A stretch of 64,000 nucleotides of DNA from Portulaca oleracea (taxonomy: Eukaryota > Streptophyta > Magnoliopsida > Caryophyllales > Portulacaceae). Made by a program: the position numbers and the translations under genes. This document shows, one piece after another, positions 32,606 to 45,063 of the stretch (the first letter of the stretch is position 1; each line of letters begins with the position of its first letter). The notes beneath the pieces were generated by a model. That model saw nothing but the letters and a program-made list of their open reading frames with translations, made no database searches and was not told the origin of the DNA. The stretch covers positions 29,657,241-29,721,240 of the forward strand of contig CM055877.1 in assembly GCA_029582165.1 (NCBI GenBank), in the 5' to 3' direction.

Positions 32606-34168
32606 ATGACAACAACGAGAGGCTATGGCAAAACCTCGTACCTCCTGTCATTCGCATCACCTTCGACAGGTATGGGAGGCTCTCCTATTGTTTTGCCCGA
32701 CCTCCCGGAGGGGACTATCTTCGAGGTCAAGCCGAATTTCCTACATCTCATTGAGCAATCTAAGTTCCATGGGCTTGACTCGGAAAACCCCATTAACCAT
32801 ATTTCCAACTTCTTGGAGAGGTGCGGTATGATCAGAATGCAAGGAGTTTCTGAAGAATACATCCACCTTAAGTTCTTCCCGTTTTCTCTTGTCAGGAAGG
32901 CTCGAGGGTGGCTTGATAATTGTAACTCGAACACTTTTCGAACTTGGGACGCCCTAAGTCAAGCCTTTTTGAGGAGGTTTTTCCCACCGATGGAGACCGC
33001 TCGCCTACGAACGGAGATCATGAACTTTCGACAACAACCGGGCGAGTCTTTGTTCGAAGCTTGAGAGAGATACAAAGGGCTTCAAAGGGCATGCCCGCAC
33101 CACAACCTCCCGGCTGCTTTTATTCTACATACTTTCTATGAGGGTCTCTCGATGAATACGAAGCAGTCGATCGACAACGCCTCGAGCGGCCTTTTTCTAA
33201 GCAAGACCTCCGTCCAAGCCGATGTTCTTTTAGCTCAAATGGCGAAGAATGCCTGCAACTGGGGAAGGAATTCAAGGGAGGTGACAAGTTGTGGTGACGG
33301 TGAGAACTTGGGGTATCTTATCAAGGATATGCAAAAGACAATGCTACAACTTTCTCAGGACATGACCGAAATGAAGACGACCCAACAGCTCAGGCCAATT
33401 ATGGAAGTTCAATCTTCCATTCCTTCACCTTCGTCCACCTCGGTGTTGCGTTGTGAGGTATGTGGGGGAGGACATGCAAATTTCGAGTGTCAAACGGAGT
33501 TGGTATCCAATGAGCAAGCGAATGCTCTTTACCGGAACAACCTCTCTTACCGCAACAATGAGCATGTCCGCCCTCAAGGAAACCCATCTTATGTCCCCCC
33601 AGGTTTTTCCTACCCTAACCAAGCCCAAAACCATCCACATCAAAACCAAAACTGCCCCCATCAACAAGTCCCTCAATACCAAAGCCAAGCCTACCATCAA
33701 GCCCCTCAATCCTACCAACAACAACTCCCTCCACAAATGAGCCAAGATATAGACTTCATGCAAAGGCATCTTAAGAATCAAGAGATATTCAACGCCGCCC
33801 TGTTGAAACAAAACGAGGCTATTTAGGCTAGGCAAAGGTTGCTTGAGATTCAATTGGCTCAACTTGCCCAACAAGTCTCCAACTTCCAATCTCAATCTTC
33901 TTCTTCCATGGGTTTACCTAGCTAACCCCAGCAAAACCTGAAGGGGCATATCAATGCCATCACTTTGAGGAGCGGCAATGAGCTTGAGGGCCCGAGAATT
34001 GGAGTCGATCAAGGAGTTGGAAGTGAAGTTGTGGTAAAAGACTTAACCATTGAGGAGGAGGGAGTTATTGTTGAGGAGAAAGATGAGAAGGTGGAGGAAG
34101 TGGTCAAGGGAGATGAGCTGAAAAAGAAAGGGAAAGTGGTTGAGAAAGAAGAGGACCCGGTCATCTAA
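32606..34168 (+). pseudogene. Athila-like gag, in-frame stops
   Basis: The core shows KFHGLDSENPINHISNF, IHLKFFPFSLVRKARGWL and AFLRRFFPP, the Athila capsid pattern. A CEVCGGGHANFEC zinc-knuckle-like motif lies near 33454, followed by a Gln/Pro-rich region and then LKGHINAITLRSGNEL. All of this is one frame, with stops at 33062 (TGA, where Trp is expected in FEA-ERY), 33824, 33923 and 34166. The region upstream of 32606 is shifted in frame. Gag would form the cytoplasmic particle. Confidence 0.8.
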
Positions 34169-34219
34169 CAAGTCAAGCCATATGTTCCGCCCCTTCCTTT
34201 TCCTCAACGCTTCGCCAAA

Positions 34220-37200
34220 GTGAAGGAAGATGCGAAGTTTGCTAAGTTCATGGAGATCCTCAAAACTCTCCACATCAACATCCCATTCCTTGAGGCGATC
34301 ACAAACGTGCCATCTTATACCAAATTCCTCAAGGAGCTCCTCACTAACAAGAGGAAGATCGGGGAGAATGCGGTGGTTTCTTTAACTCAAGAGTGTAGTG
34401 CGATCATCGACAACAAGCATCCTCCTAAACTTTCGGATCCCGGAAGTTTTTCCATCCCTTGCTCCATAGGAGATGTGGTCATTAGCAAAGCCCTTTGTGA
34501 CTTCGGTGCTAGCGTGAGTGTTGTGCCACACTGGATTTGCAAAAGATTGAAGTGTTACGACCTTATTCCCACAACTATTTCCCTTCAAATGGTTGATCGG
34601 TCTATTCGGCGCCCAGTGGGAGTTCTTGAAGATGTCCCGGTGCAAGTGGGAAAATTCTATATTCCATGTGACTTCATCGTCTTGGATATGGCCGAAGATG
34701 CACAAATACCGATTATTTTGGGTCGGCCTTTCCTAGCAACGCCAGAGCTATGATCGATGTGAAGAACGACAAGCTTTCTCTCCACATCGGAGATGAAAAG
34801 ATAGAGTTCAACCTTCAAACTTCTATTGTCGCTCCGTCGATCGAGAAGTCATGTTATCAAATAGACATCATTGAAGAATTGGTTGATGATGAACATGGCT
34901 CTTTTATGGCCTTTGATGACCCTTTAGAGGAGGCTTTGCTAGAAGCCTTTGAGAGAGAGACCTTGAATGGGGATGTGGCTTCCTATGTATCTATTCTGGA
35001 TGAAGTATCGGAGTATCATGGGCCACTCTTGGGAAGCGAACTCATAGCAAATGTGGAGGATCATGAGCAAAAGGAGGTCATGGGACGAAAGATACCGGAT
35101 ATTGAATTGTAGCCTTTGCCACCATCTTTAAGGTATGAATTCCTCAGTCCCTCTGAGTCTTTCCCCGTGATCGTTAATACTAATCTAAATGGCACTCAAC
35201 TTCAAAGTCTTCTCGATGTTCTTCGCAAGCACAACGGTGCCATTGGATATAGCATCGACGATCTCAAGGGAGTGAGTCCTTTTTTTAAACATAGCATCGA
35301 CCTTGAGACCGACCATAGACCCTCTAGGCAACCGCAAAGGCGGCTTAACCCTAATATGCAATTGGTCGTTAAAAAAGAAGTAATAAAGTTGCTTGAGGTG
35401 GGGATCATTTATCCCATCGCAAACAACGAGTGGGTGAGCCCCGTCCAGGTAGTGCCTAAAAAGGGGGGAATGACGGTTGTAAAAAATGAAAAAAATGAGC
35501 TAGTTTCTACTAGGACTGTCACGGCTTGGCGCATGTGCATAGACTACAGAAAATTGAACCACACCACTATAAAAGATCACTTCCCATTGCCCTTCATCGA
35601 TCAGATGCTAGAAAGACTGGCGAGGCACTCTTACTTCTGCTATTTGGATGGGTTTTCTGGTTTTTTCCAAATCTCGATCCATCCAAATGATCAGGAGAAG
35701 ACTACCTTTACATGTCCATACGGTACCTTCGCTTATCGAAGGATGTCGTTCGGGCTATGTAATGCCCCAGCCACTTTTCAGTATTGTATGATGGCCATTT
35801 TCTCTGATTGCGTTGAGAGTATCATGGAGGTTTTCATGGACGACTCCTCCGTCTATGGTAACACCTTCGAGAGCTGTTTGAAAAACCTCGAAACGGTGTT
35901 ATCGAAGTGCGAAGAAGTCGACCTTGTGCTCAACTAGGAGAAATGCCACTTCATGGTCCAAGAAGGGGTAGTTCTTGGGCATGTAGTGTCAGAACGGGGT
36001 ATTGAGGTCGATCGGGCTAAGATCGAGGTCATCGAAAAACTACAACCCCGCTTCATCGTAAAAGGGGGTGAGAAGTTTCTCGCACGCTGGTTTTTACCGC
36101 CGCTTCGTCAAGGACTTCTCAAAGGTAGCGAGGCCTTTGACTCAGCTCCTCGCCAAAGATACCCCCTTTTTGTTTTCTAACGAGTGTCTTAAGGCATTTA
36201 CAGAAGATGAAGCAGGCACTCGTCTCGGCGCCCATCATTCAACCGCCCGATTGGAGTATCCCATTCAAGATTATGTGCGATGTAAACGATTTTGCCGTCG
36301 GGGCGGTATTGGGTCAAAGGAAGGAAAAATTGCCATATGTGATCCACTACGCTAGTAGAACTTTGGATGATGCCCAGCGAAACTACTATACAACTGAGAA
36401 GGAGTTTCTAGCGGTAGTCTTTGCTATTGAAAAATTCCGGCAATACTTGTTATGCTCCAAAGTGGTGGTTTTCACCGACCACTCGGCCCTTAAGTACCTT
36501 TTGGAGAAGAAGAATGCGAAACCCCACCTCATTCGATGGGTTCTTCTCCTTCAAGAGTTCGACATCGAGATACGGGATAAAGCCGGAATGCATAATGTGG
36601 TGGCAGATCACCTATCAAGAATCGTAGTTTAGCACAAGGATCCCTCGATCGACGATTCGTTTCCGGATGAACATTTGTTGGTTGTGGCGAATGATGAACT
36701 ACCGTGGTATGCCGACATAGTCAACCACTTGGTAGGGGGAGTTCTAATGCCAGGATTGTCATCTCATGAGAAGCAAAAGCTCCTTCACGAAGCCAAGTCA
36801 TACTATTGGGACGATCCATACCTCTTCAAGTTGTGCAAGGATGGAGTTTACCGGAGATGTGTGCATCAACGAGAAGCTTCTTCGATCATCGCTCACTGTC
36901 ATGATATGCCTTATGGTGGTCACGGTGGCCCATCCAAAACAGCGGCAAAGGTACTTCAATCGGGTTATTATTGGCCCACGCTTTTCAAAGATGTCAACTC
37001 TTATGTCAAGGCATGCGACAAGTGCCAACGGATTGGCAACATCTCCCGGAGGAACGAGATGCCTCTTAACTACATTTTAGAGGTTGAGGTCTTCGATGTT
37101 TGTGGGATTGATTATATGGGTCCTTTCCCGTCATCAAGGGGTAACAAGTACATCCTCATATCGGTGGACTATGTATCCAAATGGGCGGAAGCCGTGGCAA

Positions 37201-37991
37201 GCCCTACTTGTGATGCTCGGGTGGTTTCTAAGCTTTTCAAAAGGATTATCTTCCCCCGTTTTGGTGTGCCAAGGGTGGTGATAAGTGACAATGGGTCACA
37301 CTTCATTGAGCAAAAATTTCAATCTCTCCTAGCCAAGTATGGAGTAGTTCACAAGCGAGGCCTACCTTATCACCCGCAAACAAGTGATCAAGCTGAGATC
37401 ACCAACCGGGAATTGAAGCGAATCCTTGAGAAGTTCGTCGGTGCATCGAGAAAAGATTGGGCCGACAAACTTGACGATGCTTTATGGGCAGACCGCACGG
37501 CGTACAAAACACTGATTGGCACCATGCCTTTCCGGTTGGTTTATGGCAAGTCTTGCCATTTCTCGGTTGAGTTGCAACATAGAACCCATTGGGCCGTGAA
37601 GCGCATCAACTAAGATTTGAAGGAGGCGGGTGAAAGTAGGATGTTGCAATTGGAGGAGCTTGATGAGATTCGCCAGGATGCCTATGAGAACAATCAAATC
37701 TACAAAGAGAGGACAAAGTTGTGGCATGGCAAGAGGTTAAACAAGAGAGAATTCCTTGAAGGCGACCGTGTCCTACTCTACAACTCGAGGCTAAAGCTTT
37801 TTCCCGGAAAGTTGAAGACAAGATGGACGGGCCCATTCCGGGTTGAAAAGGTCAACCCTTTCGGAGTTATTGAGCTTCAAAGGCAAGACGGGGGCACATT
37901 CAAGGTAAATGCTTCAAAGCTCAAGCCTTACTTTCACCCCGAGTCAATCCTTGGAGCATATGTTGTTTACTTCCCGAACATTGAAGATTGA
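34220..37991 (+). pseudogene. Athila-like pol: protease, RT, RNase H, integrase; broken
   Basis: Protease: ALCDFGASVSVVPHWI near 34494. Frameshift near 34745, then a stop at 35110. RT: WRMCIDYRKLNHTTIKDHFP, YLDGFSGFFQI, FGLCNAPATFQ and the catalytic VFMDDSSVYG near 35830; stop TAG at 35935 within LVLN-EKCHF, where a Trp is expected. Two frameshifts, near 36060 and near 36200, break the connection. RNase [51 protein letters not shown]. Stop at 36630. Integrase: zinc region [12 protein letters not shown]...CDKCQR, then [17 protein letters not shown] and [12 protein letters not shown] (all three DDE residues present). Stop at 37611. The end KLKPYF...FPNIED closes at 37989-37991. The parts are recognisable, but no functional polyprotein can be read. 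Confidence 0.9.
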
Positions 37992-38965
37992 AAGTTCATC
38001 ATGGTCAGGCTCGAGACCTGAAACAAACGCTTCTAGGGAGGCAACCCTTGTTTTTCTTTTTACGAGGTATTAGTTCTAGGTTTTGAAAAGAAAAGAAAAA
38101 AAAAGAAGAAAAAAAAGGGGGAGAAAAAGAAAAAAAAAAAATTGGAGTCTTGAGAAAGAACAAGTGTGGGGGTTTAAAGATTTGATTCATTCGAAGGTGA
38201 AAAGAGAGGAGTATGCATAAAATTCTGAGTAGAGGGAGGTCATTTGGAGTTGTTATGGAGTTATGTTTGGGTATAGTGGAGCTAGGAAGAAGGTTGAAAG
38301 TTAGAAAAAATTTGAAGATGGTGAAATCGGGAGGTCACGGGCGTGACCTATATGGTAGCGCTCGTGACCAATTTTGGAGGAATTAATGCAGTTTTGCCGA
38401 GAGCTGTCACAGGCATTACGCTCTGGGGTCACGCCCGTGACCCCGTCCCAGCAATTTCTCAAAACCGTAACGCCCGTGACGACCTCATTTTCGGGAATTA
38501 TAACCTAATTTTCGCGAGTTTCAGCCCATTTCTTTCATTCTCTTTCTCTCACCTGTGACCCCCTCTCTCTCACTCACAAACCCTAACCCAATTTCTATCC
38601 TCTCCTTCACTCTAATTCCCTCAAACTCCCTCAAATTCCCTCAAATCTTTCATTCATCCCCCATCTCCATCTCTCAAAAACCCTAAATTTCACTTCAATC
38701 TCCACCCTCATCCCCCACATTCATCTTCATTCACTCAAATCCCCAACCTCCACTACCACACCTTGCACAACCACGCGCCACCCCTACCACCCTTCGTCCA
38801 CCACCCACAACCACCTCGTCCGCCACCTTCAGCCACCACCACGCTACCTTTCTCTCTCTAGAACCAAAACTCCAATCTTTGTGAGTTGGGTGCTAGAGAA
38901 AGAACGGTCCATCCTTAGCCACCTCCATCCTCAGATCTATTTTGCCTTGGGTCAATTGGTGAACA
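37992..38965 (+). other. Spacer with hairpin repeats and PPT-like motif before ORF3
   Basis: It contains an A/G-rich tract (38084-38150), the purine motif AAGTGTGGGGGTTT (about 38161), and three GGTCACGGGCGTGACC-type dyads at 38332-38485 like those of the LTR U3. A long C-rich, CT-rich leader with CCCTAAA-like pieces follows up to the ATG at 38966. No coding. Confidence 0.6.
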
Positions 38966-40438
38966 ATGGCAAGTTCTAGCCACTCCAAACGCCGACGGCA
39001 AGCTTCTTCTAGTCCCGGTTCTTCGTCCAATAAGGGACCACCACCGGCCCCTCCAGGTATGGCACCCGCTATTCGTTCCGAATCTGAGCTTTTGGTTGTT
39101 TTGGACCCCTCTAGGATTCAATTTCGTCTAGATTGGCACCGGGAGAAATATAACAAGTTCAGGACTAGGAAGATCTCCGTCCCGTTCATTTACCACGAGG
39201 AGACATGTAGGGAGATGAACTTGAAACCTAGTCTAGACCACCTATTTGGAGTCCTAGGGTGGGAGAACTTCATGAAAATCAAAACCAAAGTGTACGATCA
39301 GGTCTTCCTTGAATTCTTAAGTTCATTGCAAGTTGAACGACCAACCCGAAATGATGTCGAGCTGAGTTTCCAAATTAACGGGCATCTTGTGCGATTGACC
39401 TTGATCGAGCTGAGCGAGAAATTGCATCTTCCGGCGGGTGGCCTTCCCGCTGCGGATATTGATAGTTTCCCCGGCCAATAGGGCCATGAAGGTCCTAACA
39501 TGCCGGGCTAGGGCAGATGTCGCTGTTTTTGGCTCACGTCACCGGTACTTTGACCCTAAGCGTACCAAGGCCCGGGACTTTTGCAATCCTGTCGTCCGAT
39601 ATCTCCACCGCTTGATTACCAACTCAGTGGTCGGGCGCGATGAGGGGCGCAACAACGTCCATAAGGGGGACCTCTTCATCATTTTCAACGCCCTGCTCGG
39701 ACATCAGATCAACACAGCCTCGGTAATCCTCTACCAGCTCCACGATATCTCCCCCGAGACCCGAAAGTACACAATCGGCATGGGTCATATCATCTCCCAT
39801 ATTGGGGATGGATGTGGCTTCGAGCCATACATGAGGAGAGCAAACCCTTATTTTGAGTGTCAGCCTTTGGACGGGGTTCGGCTTATCAACATGAAGATTT
39901 TCTTACAAGGCAGAATGCTCGTCCACTATTTGTACGGCACAAAACCCAGGCGCAAAACCAAATTTGATTTTCGGGAGAATGCGGCTCGCATCGATGTTAG
40001 GAATCGGAACACATGGTCCTGCGAGCCCCATAGCGCGGCTGTGATTCAAGGCGACCCGTTGGGCGCCGAGAGCGAGGACGAGGGGCCCCCTCTTGGGAGC
40101 GAGGAGGAAGAAAGCGAAGAGGAAGGAGAGGAGGAGGAGGAGGGAGAAGAGGGGCATGCACAGGCGCCTTCCGGCATGGTTCGGTGGACTTTTCAGCTAT
40201 GTCCACCCAACTCAACAACATCTACACCGGGATTCAGGACATCCGCGCCCTCCAGCAGCAGGACCATGCCATCTTGGAGAACCTCCAAACTAGGGTGCAG
40301 CAACATGATGAGATCCTTAACGACCTCTGCTACGGTTATTATAGCGGAGGCGGCCAGCGCTCGCCCTATGGATGGTTCCCGCCCGCCGGCTACTACCCTT
40401 CCGATCAACCCCCTCCCGGGGGTTTCGGTCATCAGTAA
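38966..40438 (+). pseudogene. Athila ORF3 (ATHILA ORF-1 / env-position protein), frameshifted
   Basis: The ATG begins MASSSHSKRRRQASSSPGSS, a basic Ser-rich start. Then come LDHLFGVLGWENFMKIK, FLSSLQVERPTRNDVEL and LIELSEKLHLP, which resemble the putative plant transposon protein / ATHILA ORF-1 domain. The frame shifts near 39480 and continues with RDFCNPVVRYLHRLITNS and ALLGHQINTASVIL, then a long Glu-rich tract (about 40070-40160). It shifts again near 40183 into a predicted coiled coil (LNNIYTGIQDIRALQQQDHA) and a Gly/Tyr/Pro-rich tail that stops at 40436-40438. It occupies the env position of retroviruses, but I see no signal peptide or membrane segment. Function is unknown. Confidence 0.7.
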
Positions 40439-42368
40439 TTGTAAGCATTCCCCCCCCTAATCTCTTTAGTTGATTATATAGTTTTTTGCATGATAAGTGT
40501 GGGGGTGTATGCTTTGCTCAGTTGGGTTTGGGTCATGTTGTTGGGCGTGTGCGTTCCTTTCTTTTCCCCTTAGTGTTTAAGGTCTTGGTCAGCCGAGTTT
40601 GAAATTTTACCTAAAAATTCGATCGTTCGCTTTGTGATGATGCTGCGTAGTCCACACTTTCTTAAGTGTGTGACTCTTGTGAGGTTGTCTTTCCCCGACT
40701 TTTGCTCAACAACACCAAGCATTAAGCGGGTTGCATTCCTAGCAATGTACATGTTGTAAATATTTTTTCTGTTTTCTTTAGTTTTCATTTTGCTTTTCTT
40801 TGAGTCGTAGTTTTTCTTTTTCTTCTCAGTTTTTCTAGTTAGATGTATATATTCCTGCATGTCGTTTTCCTTTTCCCTAACCATTTCTTTGTCCCCCGTT
40901 GTTTCGGTGTTCACTTATGCACTCAAGACGCCTCTTGGTAAGCCCGTTCCTCTTCTCTTTTTAGTTTTTCTTTCTTATTTTCTGCTGCATGCATGGTTTT
41001 CTTTTGGTGGCGAACCCCTTTGCGTGTGTTTGTTGGGTTTTTTGGTTGTTGGAGCCGTGTGGGCTCGGGTCGCCACCGCTTGATTGCTACTTGTTTTGTA
41101 CATAGGTGTTTTTATCTAGTTTTTCTACCCTTTTTCTGTGACACCCTCTCACAATAAGGACATTGTGAGGCTTTAATTGTGGGGGGGGGGGGGGGGGGAG
41201 GCATTTCATGCTCAAGGGTATACAACCTAGATCTTTTTTTTTCTTCTTAGTTTTGCTTAAATTTTGAAAAAATTTTGTGTGAAAAAGGAGAAAAAAGGGA
41301 GTGAAAAACCTTAAAAGTTTTCGTTTTTGCTTTGTTTTTTTGTTTTTGCTTCGCTTCTTGGATTTTGTTGTCAAAATTGGGAAGTCGTTCTTAATCTTCT
41401 TTAAAAGAAACCGGTTTGAGCATTTTCGACCCTATCTTGGGCGGTTGTCATGACTCATTTTAATTAGATTCCCTTCTGAGTGTCTAGCGAGACCCTAGGG
41501 ACCCACATCCGAGCTTGTTTTCTGAAAAAAAAAAAGAAAAAGCAAAAGCAAACAAAAAGAGAAGTCAATTCTCTAATAAATGAATTAATTGGGCCGTGTC
41601 GGTTGAACGACATTAACCAACATACAGTTAGTCAACCTACACGGGACCGGTATTAGCGGTACAGCGCTATTACCCCTTAAGCCTCCTTCTATATCGTTCG
41701 CGACGAAGAGGTGTATGGAAAAGACTATGTTGGGAGGGTAAACCCCATTTTGGGCCATTGCAATTCCCGAAAATAAGACTAACATCGACTTTTAAGCTTT
41801 AAAAAAATTGTTGGGAATACCCAACCCAAAAAGAAAGTTAAGCGTTAATAAAGTGAGGAGCCTTTCCTTGCATCACCTGCGACCCTCACCAAGCCAAGGG
41901 CGACCAAATGCGGGGGAGGGCACCTCTTTTCTTTCCTTGTTCGTTTTGTTTTTAAGCTCGGGCGTGAGTTTGTGGGTTTAGCTTTACATGAGGTGTCGGG
42001 GATCGAAAACCCTTAAGATTGACAATCGCTTGAGTTAGGTGTATGTGAGATGCTCATAACGGTTCCTTTTGAAGGATTAGTAACGTTTTCTTGATCGAGA
42101 TTGCGTGATTCCTTGAAGCAAGCTCTTTTTCCTTTTCCTTTCCTTTCTTTGGTTTTGTTTTTCACTTTCCATCTCTCCTTTTTCTTTGGCTTTTGTGGCT
42201 AGAGTCGCTACAAACCCTCACGACACCTACCTCGTCCACTCGGGCTGCCGGGGGGTTTAAAGGGGGTTGGTGCATACGCTAAATGCATCCGTTGTCTCCC
42301 ATGAAAGTGGAGTTTGTGTTAGTTTAGGTAGATTTCATGTCGTTTTTGCTCGGGACGAGCAAAATCCT
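40439..42368 (+). other. Long 3' non-coding region of the Athila-like element
   Basis: No ORF with similarity. It contains GTGTGGGGGTGTATG (about 40497), a G18 homopolymer (41181-41198), several T-rich and A-rich tracts, and then leads to the polypurine tract. Long tails after ORF3 are normal in Athila elements. Confidence 0.6.
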
Positions 42369-42379
42369 AAGTGGGGGGG
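42369..42379 (+). promoter_or_regulatory. Polypurine tract of the Athila-like element
   Basis: AAGTGGGGGGG lies directly before the TGTTTAGG start of the 3' LTR. Confidence 0.8.
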
Positions 42380-45058
42380 TGTTTAGGCTCAATTTTGAGC
42401 CTAAGTGTCACTCCATCTACTTAGAATTCTTGTTCGTTACGTTCCTTAACAATTGTCTCTTATCCGGTTTTCTTTTAGTTTTTATGCAGGTTAGTTTGGA
42501 CCCGAGGCATTGGGAGATGCCGAGTCGTCGATGCCGAAAACCCCGGCTCAGGAATTCAAGGAAGCAACCCCGGGAACCTAGGAGCGGCCCTCATCTTGAA
42601 GATAGTGCAAATGAAGAGTCAAGGCAAACCCAGGAGGTCACGGTCATTACCCCCAAGGGTAATGCCCATGACCAGAGTTGGAAAATGAGCATCAAGGCAA
42701 ACCCAGGTGGTCACGGGCGTGACCCCATTTGTAGCGCCCGTGACCCAATTTAGAGAATTAATTGCCATTTTACAGAGAGTGGTCACGGGCGTGACGATCC
42801 CTGGTAGCGCCCGTGACCCTGGTGAGCCATTTTCCCAAGTTTCCGACTTCCAAGAGGTCACGAGCGTGACGTTCTCAGGTAGCGCCCATAACCCAGCTGA
42901 AGAGATTTTTGAAGATCGATTCCCAGGCAGTAACGGGCGTGACGATCTGAGGTAGCGCCCGTTACCTCAGCGAAGAAATTATGTTCGAGATTTTGGAATC
43001 GCCTCGTCACGGGCGTGACGTCTAGTGGTAACGCCTGTGATGACCTTGGTCGACTAAAATTTTAGGGCCAAAACGACTGCGTTTTATCTATTTTTCTCCC
43101 AATGTATTTAAGCTCGGTCCAAAACTAAACCTAGAGAGCTAATCTTTACTGTTCATCTTTCCCTTTTAGTTGCTTAGCACTACTTTCTAGATAGATTATC
43201 TCATCATTACTCCCAAACTTTGCTTTTATTTGGTATTTTGGGTTGGATTATTGCATTCAAGGAGTAATACTTGAAGATTATTATTCAAGCTTTGGTGTTT
43301 CTTCTTCTTTTTATTATTATCATCGTATTTCTTGTTTGGGTAAGTTCCATTTCCTTATTTTAGTAATTGCTTTAATTAGTTCTTCTGTTAAATCTTATTG
43401 TGTTTCCTTTCTAGATATCATGCTTAGGGTTCTTGTTTTAAGCTTATTAGTCTTAATGGTTATTATCATGATTAGTGGCTAGTTTCCTTAGGGTTTAGGG
43501 GGAGGTTTAGCCCCTAATGGGATCCCTTTTCTAAGGTTTGACTTAGTTAGGTGATGTATAATCGCCTAGCTATATACATCAAGGTCAGCTAGGGAGATAT
43601 CAATACTCACCTATGAGGAAGAAGAGCTCAAGTCTCTTTCATATCTCTCTATTTGGAAGAAATCTACAAGGGTACTCAAGTAATTTGCTCCTTAACTCAA
43701 GAACCATAAAGCTATCATGGAAGGTGTCTTAGAGTGGATTAATCTACATTCCAAGAGCTTTCCAAGGGTTCAAGAATCTTTAGATTTGGTTAAGTATTGA
43801 GCAAGTTATCATCATTTGTAATCTAGCTTAGTTCATTTGTTTCTTTATGATGTAATCATTTGTTTAGGATGATGTAAGCTAGATGGTTGTAATTTCTTTC
43901 ATACCACACGCCTAAGGGGGCCTCTACTAGTATAAATAGACCCCTTAGGGTGCCTTGTATCATCATTGAATCATATATCAAAATACAATCAAACACATGA
44001 TGTGTTGTTTCTCTAGCTTTGTGCTAGTTTCCCTTCGTTTCTCTTGAGGGAGATCGAAACTATCCCCTTCTTCTATCCAAGGTTGGCGTCCTTGGTGGTG
44101 ATAGGAAGGATTTGAAGCATTCTTGAAGGTGGTGTGGCTGTATCCTCCAAGATTCTTCAAAGAGCCATTATCATTCTATCATTCTTAGTGAGTTTCCTTT
44201 GAATCGTTTGAATTCTTCAATTGCATTCTCATTGTTTCTATCTTCCATTTACACGTCTAAAGTGTTAATTCACAAGATAGATTCATCATTCAATTCGTTT
44301 CAAACATTCATCCGTTCGTTCATTCATTCTACATTCATCAATCATTCATTCGTCCATCATTTCCATTCATTTGGTAATCATCTTTCATAGTTCTTTCCAT
44401 CTTTTTCATCCATTTCTATTCCATTTTTGGTTCTTTGGAACTTTGAGAAGGGAGATTCCTATCTTCGTTTTTAAAGATCCTTAGATTGTGTGTAATGTGA
44501 TCAACCCTTGGTCCATTATACATCATTAGGGCATTAGGCCATGTTTTATGAGGTTTTCATCCAAAAACTCTATTGATTGTGGGGTTTAGTAAGTAGTGGA
44601 AACCCGCTAAACCTACTTAAACACGATCTTTTGGGTAATTGGATGAATATCCGAACGAATCCTCATTCATTTAGTGGAGGAGTTCGGGTAGGGTGATTTG
44701 CATTTCAAACCTTTTAGGTGAGTCCTCATTCATTTAGTGGACGAACCTTTAGGGTTAAATTCGGGTATACCTCGGGAGAGGCCCCAGAGTGGCTCTATTT
44801 CTTGCAATAACCTAACTTCTATCTTGGCATAGTGTCCTAACCGAGACTTCCTCGTGATTAGGGTGACCATTAGGCGGCAAAGACCGACCCTTGAGCCTCT
44901 TTTTCTCTGTTTTTGTCTGATAATCGATCCTTGTTCCCTTTCCCCCTCATAATTGTTTTTGTTACCTTAAACTAAGCTTTAGTAGTGAAAGTTTTGAGAA
45001 AAAGACCTTGTTCCCTGTGGATACGATACAAAAACCCGCACTGTATTGCGAGTGAACA
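42380..45058 (+). repeat. 3' LTR of the Athila-like element, split by a solo LTR
   Basis: Without the inserted LTR and its extra target copy it is about 1700 bp. It is longer than the 5' LTR mainly because of one extra hairpin unit near 42890-42965. It has several base differences from the 5' LTR, so the element is clearly older than the one at 13935. Ends GTGAACA. Confidence 0.9.
43552..44525 (+). mobile_element. Solo CRM-like LTR with TTAGG target duplication
   Basis: 974 bp, from TGATGTATA to ATTATACATCA. TTAGG stands at 43547-43551 and 44526-44530; the 5' LTR of the Athila-like element has a single uninterrupted GACTTAGTTAGGGCATTAGG at the same place, which proves the empty site. TATAAATA at 43931-43938. 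Hairpin start 43552-43581. The sequence is related to the LTR at 705-1691. Confidence 0.95.
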
Positions 45059-45063
45059 CGAGG

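Larger units (their letters stand above)
30755..45058 (+). mobile_element. Athila-like Ty3/gypsy element with extra ORF, decayed
   Basis: Two LTRs (30755-32366 and 42380-45058, the second carrying a solo LTR). CGAGG duplications lie at 30750-30754 and 45059-45063. An Asp-type primer site follows the 5' LTR. Gag, protease, RT, RNase H and integrase follow in order, then a separate 3' ORF, a long non-coding tail and a purine tract AAGTGGGGGG. This order and the FMDD RT motif are typical of the Athila lineage, sometimes called plant endogenous-retrovirus-like. Many stops and several frameshifts make it inactive. Confidence 0.9.

Noticed and set aside
33062..33064. Programmed stop-codon readthrough in the Athila-like gag
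   Set aside because: Further stops and frameshifts throughout pol show general decay; no conserved readthrough context.
40190..40440. Overlapping frames in the ORF3 tail as separate genes
   Set aside because: They are the shifted continuation of ORF3; the coiled-coil and Pro/Gly tail belong to that protein.
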